Source: QYOJ01 sp043810345 (GTDB lineage Bacteria; Bacteroidota; Bacteroidia; Bacteroidales; FEN-979). Taken from it: a stretch of 6,539 bases of DNA. The notes beneath the pieces are model-generated. The model made no database searches and was not told where the DNA came from. It saw only the letters and a program-made list of their open reading frames with translations. Below, piece by piece: positions 1 to 4,646 of the stretch. The translations under genes and the position numbers were made by a program. The first letter of the stretch is position 1. Every line of letters starts with the position of its first letter. The stretch covers positions 1 through 6,539 of the forward strand of contig JBDROF010000027.1 in assembly GCA_043810345.1 (NCBI GenBank), written 5' to 3'.

Positions 1-158
1 TCAGAGCTACCTGTATAAAACTATGTGACGAAGTGGGTTGGATGGCTGTAGAGACCGCAGAGCTCGTTGGGGATACTGTACGTGTAGTCCAGGAGCATTA
101 TCAGACGCCGAGCAATGAACAAATGAATAGTCTGGCTAAGAATAAACCCATAATATGA
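1..158 (+). CDS. Tyrosine recombinase (integrase family), C-terminal end, 5' partial
   Basis: The third frame is open from base 3 to a TGA at 156-158 and encodes the last 51 residues of a protein entering from outside the window. The fragment starts RATC and continues to ELVGDTVRVVQEHY. This matches the end of the tyrosine recombinase catalytic domain: the leading Arg would be the Arg of the HxxR box, and Tyr33 in QEHY would be the nucleophile that attacks DNA. Most of the family has LLGH before the tyrosine; here it is LVGD, so the usual His is Asp, a variant I believe occurs in some integrases. Such enzymes integrate and excise phages, plasmids and other elements by site-specific recombination. 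The stop codon overlaps the next start as ATGA, which supports a real coding end. The His of the HxxR box and everything upstream lie outside the window. Family assignment is by motif recognition only. Confidence 0.68.
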   Translation, partial: RATCIKLCDEVGWMAVETAELVGDTVRVVQEHYQTPSNEQMNSLAKNKPII

Positions 159-334
159 CAGGAATGCATCCACGTCTAAAGACAGACCGTAAGAAGAGAC
201 TGAACAGAAGGGCGCAGGCAAGGTACAGGAGAAAGCATCCCTCCCATAAACAGAAATGGGGTCACAGGTTCGTGATGAATAAAATCTATGCAAAAGAGAA
301 CCCGGTATGTCTGAAATGCGGGAGGACAAGATGA
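155..334 (+). CDS. Small basic protein resembling the N-terminal half of an HNH nuclease
   Basis: The ATG at 155-157 overlaps the TGA of the upstream recombinase as ATGA, so the two are probably translationally coupled. The 59-residue product has 20 Lys/Arg and 4 His. Its core, ARYRRKHP at residues 22-29 followed by a basic helix and CLKCG at 52-56, resembles the first half of small phage HNH proteins, where ARY(R/K)KHP-type sequence leads to a CxxCG zinc knuckle. In those proteins the catalytic His residues and a second CxxC follow; here translation stops three residues after CLKCG. I found no continuation in the other frames downstream. It could be a truncated, nuclease-dead remnant, or a small nucleic-acid-binding protein whose single CxxC pair needs a partner to bind zinc. 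A second ATG at 164 is a possible alternative start. No strong Shine-Dalgarno sequence is visible. Confidence 0.62.
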   Translation: MTGMHPRLKTDRKKRLNRRAQARYRRKHPSHKQKWGHRFVMNKIYAKENPVCLKCGRTR

Positions 335-340
335 GCAACT

Positions 341-1288
341 TTATCTTCTCTTTTTCCCCTTGCCGCACGCGATCCCGCCTGATACTGACGCCCCGGTACT
401 GCGTAGTAGAGATCTTCCGAGAATATTTATTACAGTTGCTACTGCTGCTGATATCGAAAATCCTGCTGGACTACCATTTCTTGCTGTGTTAAGGTTAGCT
501 TTTGTAGTCCATGTATCTCCCACATCATCGTACTTCTCAGTGAGTGCACTGGCAACACCAGTATATCCACCTGCTGTGTATCCATAGCTATTCAGTGAAA
601 ATCCTGCTAAATCAGTCCTTACTGTGCTCAGGTTAGCTTTTGTAGTCCATGTGTCTCCTACATCATCGTACTTCTCAGTAATTGCTAAAAAATTAATAGA
701 GCTTGTCTCTCCACCTGCTGTGTATCCATAGCCATTCAGTGAAAATCCTGCTAATAATCGTCTCGCTGAGTTAAGGTTAGCTTTTGGAGTCCAAGTATTT
801 GCCACATCATCATACTTCTCAGTAACTGAAGATCTATATGGACTACCATTTCTTCCTCCTGCTGTGTATCCATAGCCATTCAGCGAAAATCCTGTAAGCT
901 GCTGTCTTGCTGTGTTAAGGTTGGCTTTTACCGTCCAAGTATTTGCCACATCATCGTACTTCTCAGTAGCTGGAGTGGTAGTATTGGCAAAACGTCCACC
1001 TGCTGTGTATCCATAGCCATTTAGAGAAAATCCTGCAAGAAAGTATCTCCCTGTGTTAAGGTCAGCTTTTACCGTCCAAGTATTTGCCACACCATCGTAC
1101 TTCTCAGTAATTGCATAAGCAACAGCTATCCCTCCGCCTGCTGTGTATCCATAGCCATTCAGTGAAAATCCTGCTAAATTTTGTCTCCCTGTGTTAAGGT
1201 CAGCTTTCACCGTCCATGTATCTGCGACATCGTTATACTTCTCGACTTGGGTGGGGTTGCCACCAGCGGTGTAACCATCATCACTCAT
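341..1288 (-). CDS. Kelch-type beta-propeller protein, candidate receptor-binding or tail-fibre protein
   Basis: The 315-residue product has six near-identical repeats of 45-48 residues at about 1-45, 46-91, 92-138, 139-186, 187-234 and 235-281. Each has the Kelch signature: a GG pair (GYGYTAGG), a Tyr (TEKYDD), a Trp (NTWT) and a conserved Arg, ending GFSLNG. The scaffold is nearly constant. Differences concentrate in the loop between GG and TEKY (5-10 residues) and in three or four residues after the Arg. Six blades would form a closed propeller. After residue 281 the repeat breaks into a 34-residue tail ending GKGKKRR. There is no signal peptide. ATG overlaps the TGA of the upstream gene as ATGA, with only a weak AGGTAAG ahead. 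Similar GY.(A/G)GG repeats occur in phage and metagenomic virion proteins. Binding to a host or matrix target is inferred from the fold and the position at the end of the operon. Confidence 0.82.
   Translation of the reverse strand: MSDDGYTAGGNPTQVEKYNDVADTWTVKADLNTGRQNLAGFSLNGYGYTAGGGIAVAYAITEKYDGVANTWTVKADLNTGRYFLAGFSLNGYGYTAGGRFANTTTPATEKYDDVANTWTVKANLNTARQQLTGFSLNGYGYTAGGRNGSPYRSSVTEKYDDVANTWTPKANLNSARRLLAGFSLNGYGYTAGGETSSINFLAITEKYDDVGDTWTTKANLSTVRTDLAGFSLNSYGYTAGGYTGVASALTEKYDDVGDTWTTKANLNTARNGSPAGFSISAAVATVINILGRSLLRSTGASVSGGIACGKGKKRR
446..1288 (-). repeat. Six tandem coding repeats of about 138-144 bp (Kelch units)
   Basis: The DNA for the six Kelch units is itself strongly repeated. 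On the plus strand the block tcctgctgtgtatccatagc recurs almost unchanged, followed by ccattcagtgaaaatcctgc-type sequence and a segment for TEKYDD..NTWT. Unit length varies because the loops differ in length. Such near-identical tandem units are prone to unequal recombination and to misassembly, so copy number may vary between strains. Confidence 0.85.
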
Positions 1289-1917
1289 GATTTACTTACC
1301 TTTCTTTTTTGTCTTTGTAATTCATCATGTTCTTTTCTTGATATATCAAACACTTCAGGAAATCTTAGTTTAAGTTCAGGAGTGTATTCTGCCTTGGTTT
1401 TCCAGAAAGTTTCTTCCTGCTCTTCTTTATTTTCGTTTGAGAATTCTAACAGTGGTTCGAGATCTTGCATTGTTTCCCAGAATGTTTGCATTTCAAGTAA
1501 CTTATCGTTTACTGTTTTTATGATATTCATTAATGCAAACCCATTCTCTTCTATTTCAATAGAATATCTTTCAGCTTTTGCATCAAAGAGTTCTTTTTCA
1601 TAACTCTTTATTGCATAGTTTTTCTTATCAGAACACCCATCTATTTTAGCTTTGAGCATACGAATTGTTGCTTTACGCTTTCTATAGTCATAGTGTGTTG
1701 ATATTATATTTTGCAGGCGAACAAACAGTTCAAGTTTAGCCTGCCAGTATTTCGAGTCGATTGTTGGGTGTTCAAGATCTCCGAGCACGAAGTTCTTGAT
1801 TTGAAACGCACTCATGCCCTGCGGTACTGTTTTGAAAAACTTGTAGATTTCATTACAGAGTTCTTTGTTTGAGTTATCGAGTAGTTCTAACTCAAATTTT
1901 ATTAATTCATCGGTCAT
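1285..1917 (-). CDS. Charged, helical protein of unknown function (210 aa)
   Basis: I do not recognise this family. The protein is rich in Lys, Glu and long aliphatic residues, has no signal peptide or membrane segment, and appears almost wholly alpha-helical with probable coiled-coil stretches around residues 85-140. One short segment (GMSAFQIKNFVLGDLEHPT, about 34-52) looks like an ordered core; the rest is repetitive charge. Both ends are coupled: its ATG overlaps the protease stop as ATGA, and its TGA overlaps the Kelch start as ATGA. Translation of the three genes is therefore probably linked. Sitting directly before a Kelch propeller, it could be a chaperone, an adaptor or a structural connector for it; that is inferred from position alone. 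Base composition is AT-rich (22 of 60 G/C in 1441-1500), unlike the protease gene beside it. Confidence 0.75.
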   Translation of the reverse strand: MTDELIKFELELLDNSNKELCNEIYKFFKTVPQGMSAFQIKNFVLGDLEHPTIDSKYWQAKLELFVRLQNIISTHYDYRKRKATIRMLKAKIDGCSDKKNYAIKSYEKELFDAKAERYSIEIEENGFALMNIIKTVNDKLLEMQTFWETMQDLEPLLEFSNENKEEQEETFWKTKAEYTPELKLRFPEVFDISRKEHDELQRQKRKVSKS

Positions 1918-2963
1918 ACTATCTGCAACCTTATCGTCTCCGGTTTCGGTCTCGGGATGAGTTGATACAGCGGCTGTGCAAGTGCATAAGGTACGTTCCC
2001 CAGCACAGATAAAAGAGGCATTACCCCGGCTGCCGCAGCCTCATGCAGCTTAATAACATCAAGCAGGCCCCAGCCTGTGACCGTGTTCAATGGCTGCCCC
2101 CCTGTCCTGGCGAACAGTTCTTCCATCACAGCCCTGTTCCTGGGTACTCCCGAGCTCAGGAGAAGAGCCAGGGCGCCGGAGACGATTGGCGTGCTCATCG
2201 AGGTACCTGCCATTGCCGAATAGCTACCGCGCGCACCTGCAGCATACAGGAGCTCAGACAATCCGGGAGACAGAACATTGCCGCCGTATGTTGAAATATT
2301 GGGTTTCGCCAGCCCGTCAAGAGTGGGTCCTTTGGACGAATATGTGGACGGCGCACCGTTCGAGGGGATCTGCATCGCCACAGCGCCAACACCGATACTG
2401 AGCGCAGCGCACGCCGGCGATCCCACGGACAGGGGAGCGAAGGAATTTCCATTTGCCGTTACGAACAGAACCCCGTTCCTGGAGGCCAGCTCGTTCAATG
2501 TCCTGGAATCCGGACTGAGGTTGGTGCCGAACAGTGAACCAAGGGACATACTCACTATATCGGCACCAAGTTCAACCGCTCTCTCCATCCCGGCAACTAC
2601 CGTCTGCATTGTTCCGGATCCTTTGTCGCTCAGGACCTTCAGGATGATCAGTTTAGCTTCCGGCGCCACGCCAAAAATCTGACCCTGGGGCGTATTGACA
2701 GGAACGCCAGCTACTGCAGAGGCGGTCCACGAACCATGGCCATGAGCGTCCTCTGGAGTTTCACCTTCAACCATACTCTCCGCGTGTATGATATTCGGTT
2801 TGATCATAACATGATCCTGGCTGACTCCAGTATCAAGGACCGCGACCTTGACGCCCTTTCCACGGAATCCCAATTGATGCATTTTCAGCGCACCGATCAT
2901 CTCAACTGCCCTGGAAATCGGTATCGTTACTGATTCCGGGTATGCTGCAGCTAAGGGGTACAT
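1914..2963 (-). CDS. Subtilisin-family serine protease (S8), no signal peptide
   Basis: The full subtilase catalytic set is present. Numbered from the ATG at 2963, Asp44 lies in VAVLDTGV, His76 in DAHGHGSW (usual form GHGTH), the oxyanion Asn173 in TANGNS, and the nucleophile Ser255 in GTSMSTP. The enzyme should be an active peptide-bond hydrolase. The 349 residues cover little more than the catalytic domain, plus about 60 C-terminal residues. I chose ATG 2963 because GGTGGGAG lies 5 bases upstream. A GTG at 2975 directly after the TAG would add four residues and has no Shine-Dalgarno of its own. There is no signal peptide or membrane segment, so the enzyme acts in the cytoplasm or inside a particle. 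The propeptide-like gene precedes it in the same frame. The TGA overlaps the next ATG. The gene is GC-rich (38 of 60 in 2401-2460) compared with its neighbours. A maturation or tail-associated role is inference. Confidence 0.93.
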   Translation of the reverse strand: MYPLAAAYPESVTIPISRAVEMIGALKMHQLGFRGKGVKVAVLDTGVSQDHVMIKPNIIHAESMVEGETPEDAHGHGSWTASAVAGVPVNTPQGQIFGVAPEAKLIILKVLSDKGSGTMQTVVAGMERAVELGADIVSMSLGSLFGTNLSPDSRTLNELASRNGVLFVTANGNSFAPLSVGSPACAALSIGVGAVAMQIPSNGAPSTYSSKGPTLDGLAKPNISTYGGNVLSPGLSELLYAAGARGSYSAMAGTSMSTPIVSGALALLLSSGVPRNRAVMEELFARTGGQPLNTVTGWGLLDVIKLHEAAAAGVMPLLSVLGNVPYALAQPLYQLIPRPKPETIRLQIV

Positions 2964-2968
2964 CCTAT

Positions 2969-2976
2969 CTCCCACC
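2969..2976 (-). promoter_or_regulatory. Shine-Dalgarno sequence for the protease, overlapping the propeptide stop
   Basis: GGTGGGAG on the minus strand lies 5 bases before ATG 2963 and shares one base with the TAG that ends the propeptide gene. This arrangement favours stop-and-restart translation of the protease as a separate chain, and decides the start in favour of ATG 2963 over GTG 2975. Confidence 0.6.
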
Positions 2977-3230
2977 TATAGAGCATACATAGGTTCATCA
3001 TAACTCACTTCCCTCACGAACGGCTGCTGGTTTACCAGCTGGATCACTGCGCTGTTCCCGGAGCCGTATATCAGCGGAAGGGTCTTACTGACATATTTGA
3101 TGCTCATACCCACTGACCTCAATACACCGGATGCCTGACCTGGATCTCCTGATACCTCGACTATTATAGGGATAGATACTTCAGGTCTGAGTTTTTGTAA
3201 TACTTCACTTAACCTTCCAGATATCGCCAT
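2976..3230 (-). CDS. Stand-alone subtilisin propeptide-like protein (inhibitor I9-like)
   Basis: This 84-residue product looks like the N-terminal propeptide of a subtilase, a small alpha/beta domain that helps the protease fold and then inhibits it. The pattern fits: a strand IPIIVEV at about 20-26, a middle segment with alternating hydrophobics (MSIKYVSKTLPLIYG), then AVIQLVNQQPFVREVSYDEPMYAL. The last part is like the common propeptide ending in which a hydrophobic helix is followed by V..V..D and then the mature start. No signal peptide precedes it. It ends in TAG, and the protease continues in exactly the same frame after that codon. If TAG were read through, the product would be an ordinary pro-subtilase of about 438 residues. 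GAGAGGG lies upstream of the ATG. Separate synthesis would make it a trans-acting chaperone/inhibitor. Similarity is by pattern only. Confidence 0.72.
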   Translation of the reverse strand: MAISGRLSEVLQKLRPEVSIPIIVEVSGDPGQASGVLRSVGMSIKYVSKTLPLIYGSGNSAVIQLVNQQPFVREVSYDEPMYAL

Positions 3231-3467
3231 TTAGTGCCCTCTCTGTAGTGCCTCTTTGTCTTTCTTTAATTTGGCATTAGTTACTCTTTCATCATATACT
3301 AAATAAAAATTCATATCATCTTGACCAAGAATCCAGGATTCTTGAGACCTTGTCTTGTTTCTTAACTGAAGAACGGAATCTTTTGTGTATATTCCTTTTG
3401 AAAACGTAAATGTTGTTCCATACGGTTTACCTGTTATTCCATAAGGAATTGTTTCATATGTTATCAT
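3231..3467 (-). CDS. Small protein of unknown function (78 aa)
   Basis: I do not recognise it. Starting at ATG 3467, the protein has an N-terminal half rich in Tyr, Gly and Thr (YGITGKPYGTTFTF) that may form beta-strands. A segment with WILGQDDMNFYLVYDE follows, and then a short Lys-rich helix ending EALQRGH. There is no membrane segment or signal peptide. A TTG at 3491 would add eight residues overlapping the upstream gene. I prefer the ATG because GGAG lies about 10 bases ahead, within the end of the upstream gene, and the ATG falls just 4 bases after that gene's TGA. Its TAA is followed immediately by the ATG of the propeptide gene in the same frame. Composition is AT-rich (20 of 60 in 3241-3300), in clear contrast with the protease pair downstream. 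Confidence 0.65.
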   Translation of the reverse strand: MITYETIPYGITGKPYGTTFTFSKGIYTKDSVLQLRNKTRSQESWILGQDDMNFYLVYDERVTNAKLKKDKEALQRGH

Positions 3468-3471
3468 CCAA

Positions 3472-3732
3472 TCAAGACTCCAGTGCTTCAATCACAGTCT
3501 GCAGAGTAGATAATGTTTTTTCAGCTATCTTCAGCTTTTCCTCTGTTGTTATGGCGCCGTCAGCAATAGCAGTGTTATACTCGTCTATTGCAGCCTTAGC
3601 CTTATCGTAGATTTCTTTGGCTTCAGAAGGGGTAAGTGTTCTTGAGATGTACTTGTACAAAGCACCAAACACTGCGATTGCACCGAGCAAGGCACCTATG
3701 ATCCCGCCTGTTAATTGGTCTGCTGTTATCAT
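3472..3732 (-). CDS. Small single-pass membrane protein, possibly holin-like
   Basis: The 86-residue product has one clear membrane segment at residues 9-28 (GGIIGALLGAIAVFGALYKY) followed by KYISR. Two amphipathic helices come next, about 35-56 and 62-85, joined by ADGAITTEE. An N-terminal anchor with a helical cytoplasmic tail is the layout of some small phage holins and of other phage membrane proteins of unknown role; I cannot assign it to a named holin family. It has the best Shine-Dalgarno in the window, AGGAGGTGA 4 bases before the ATG, suggesting high expression. It sits between the structural-type genes and the protease. If the element is a virus, a role in membrane permeabilisation or particle anchoring would fit, but a simple membrane scaffold is equally possible. 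Confidence 0.75.
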   Translation of the reverse strand: MITADQLTGGIIGALLGAIAVFGALYKYISRTLTPSEAKEIYDKAKAAIDEYNTAIADGAITTEEKLKIAEKTLSTLQTVIEALES

Positions 3733-3736
3733 ATTC

Positions 3737-3745
3737 TCACCTCCT
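3737..3745 (-). promoter_or_regulatory. Full-length Shine-Dalgarno sequence for the membrane protein
   Basis: AGGAGGTGA on the minus strand, 4 bases before ATG 3732, is fully complementary to the usual 16S rRNA 3' end (TCACCTCCT) shared by archaea and bacteria. It lies in the 20-base gap after the 99-residue gene and is stronger than the sites of the other genes here. Confidence 0.85.
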
Positions 3746-3752
3746 GCTTAAT

Positions 3753-4052
3753 TTAATCCACCCACACAATAAATATCGTTGCAGTGGTCGCCGCAGCCTT
3801 TGTCCAGAAGATATCCCTGAATATACTGCCTTCGATCTTCAACCCGGCGCTTGCGTCAATGGAATCGTTGGTGTTCTTATCCAGCTTGAAACTCAGGGTC
3901 CCGCCTGCCAGAGTCAGGACTGTGATGGAATTGGCTTTCCACGTACCCACACTTACGCCCCTGAGCGTAATTGCGCCCTGTGCAGAATCAGCCAGTGCAC
4001 CCGCGGCAAGCGTTATAACCGCATACGGCTGGATCTTGGTTGTGAATACCAT
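3753..4052 (-). CDS. Small, probably beta-rich protein of unknown function (99 aa)
   Basis: I do not recognise the family. The sequence is rich in Ala, Thr, Val and Ile with short alternating hydrophobic stretches (VITLAAGA, ITLRGVSVG, TVLTLAGGTLSFKLD, TATIFIVWVD). This is what a compact beta-sandwich or beta-barrel would give, and no cysteine is present. There is no signal peptide or convincing membrane helix. The length and style resemble small decoration or tail-associated proteins of phages, but that is an impression, not an identification. Its ATG lies 2 bases after the TAG of the 194-residue gene, with GAGGCGG upstream inside that gene's last codons, so the two are probably translated together. 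The final WVD followed by TAA is a clean end. Confidence 0.72.
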   Translation of the reverse strand: MVFTTKIQPYAVITLAAGALADSAQGAITLRGVSVGTWKANSITVLTLAGGTLSFKLDKNTNDSIDASAGLKIEGSIFRDIFWTKAAATTATIFIVWVD

Positions 4053-4054
4053 AA

Positions 4055-4639
4055 CTACCGCCTCTTACAGAACTCTTTTTTCTCAACCTTTGCACTTACA
4101 GTAGGGGTTGTTACCCACGGAGCTGGTTTATCTTGCTGTAATGCCACTAGATTTTGCAGTTCTTTCCAGATACCCAAAGTTTGCAGGTCTATATCGGATA
4201 AAGACGCGGGGATGAGTTCAGACAATATCGTAAAATCGTCAAGTTTATCTTCCGGGATCCGCATTGCAGTGAACGATACGTAAATATCGTTCGGCTGTGA
4301 TTCGTTCGTATAATCTAAAACGAGATCAACTTCAGCCATCCTGGGAGGCATTATTGGTGTCCTGGTAGAATTCTTGGTAGCCTCGATCCTGAACTTCTTA
4401 TTCGGGTCATTATCAGGCAATACTTTTATCTTCACAAATCCGGGATCTGCATAGCTGAAAACATCGAACAGAATGAAATTATCAGTATCAAGCGCATTTT
4501 TTAGCTCAGCTCCATCTATGGCATCAGCCAGTGATAACGTATCTGCATCATCTGCAACAAGCGATTCCTCAAATTCTATGGTTATGAACTTTCCTTTCAG
4601 TTTCGTTCCGACATACCAGCCAAATAATGTATCTATCAT
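4055..4639 (-). CDS. Protein of unknown function, possibly a virion component (194 aa)
   Basis: I do not recognise this family. The N-terminal third is acidic (ADDADTLSLADAIDGAE), the middle has strand-like segments (NFILFDVFSYADPGFVKIKVLP; KFRIEATKN; AEVDLVLDY; IYVSFTAMRIP), and the C-terminal third is helical (SLSDIDLQTLGIWKELQNLVALQQ) with a basic end, KKEFCKRR. There is no signal peptide. The ATG is preceded by TGAGGT at 4 bases' spacing, beginning at the stop of the 376-residue gene. It ends in TAG; if that codon were translated, 14 residues (the TAG residue plus 13 more) would be added before a TAA at 4013-4015. The mixed alpha/beta layout and placement between adhesin-like and small structural-type genes suggest a particle component; that is inference from context. 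Confidence 0.72.
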   Translation of the reverse strand: MIDTLFGWYVGTKLKGKFITIEFEESLVADDADTLSLADAIDGAELKNALDTDNFILFDVFSYADPGFVKIKVLPDNDPNKKFRIEATKNSTRTPIMPPRMAEVDLVLDYTNESQPNDIYVSFTAMRIPEDKLDDFTILSELIPASLSDIDLQTLGIWKELQNLVALQQDKPAPWVTTPTVSAKVEKKEFCKRR

Positions 4640-4646
4640 ACGAACC

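Noticed and set aside
21..368. Leftward 115-residue ORF
   Set aside because: It lies antisense to the recombinase end and the small basic gene and overlaps the Kelch end. It has a Cys/Ser/Tyr-rich sequence without domain character. The rightward frames, with motif support and ATGA coupling, explain the region better.
307..492. Rightward 61-residue hydrophobic ORF as a possible membrane peptide
   Set aside because: It starts inside the basic gene and runs antisense to the Kelch tail, has no Shine-Dalgarno, and its Leu-rich run is the complement of Ala/Ser codons of the Kelch gene.
446..1288. CRISPR-like array, because of regularly spaced repeats
   Set aside because: The repeats are about 140 bp, stay in one reading frame and encode Kelch blades; repeat and spacer sizes do not fit a CRISPR array.
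341..1288. Diversity-generating retroelement target
   Set aside because: Loops vary between blades, but no reverse transcriptase or template repeat is visible, and there is no sign of adenine-specific substitution against a template copy in this window.
2043..2933. Rightward ORFs and a leftward second-frame ORF inside the protease gene
   Set aside because: They are shadows of a GC-rich gene. The protease frame contains all catalytic motifs, while these have unlikely compositions (Arg/Cys/Pro-rich) and no initiation sites.
3468..3491. TTG start giving an 86-residue version of the 78-residue gene
   Set aside because: It would overlap the membrane-protein gene by 20 bases with a rare start codon, whereas ATG 3467 follows that gene's stop by 4 bases and has GGAG upstream.
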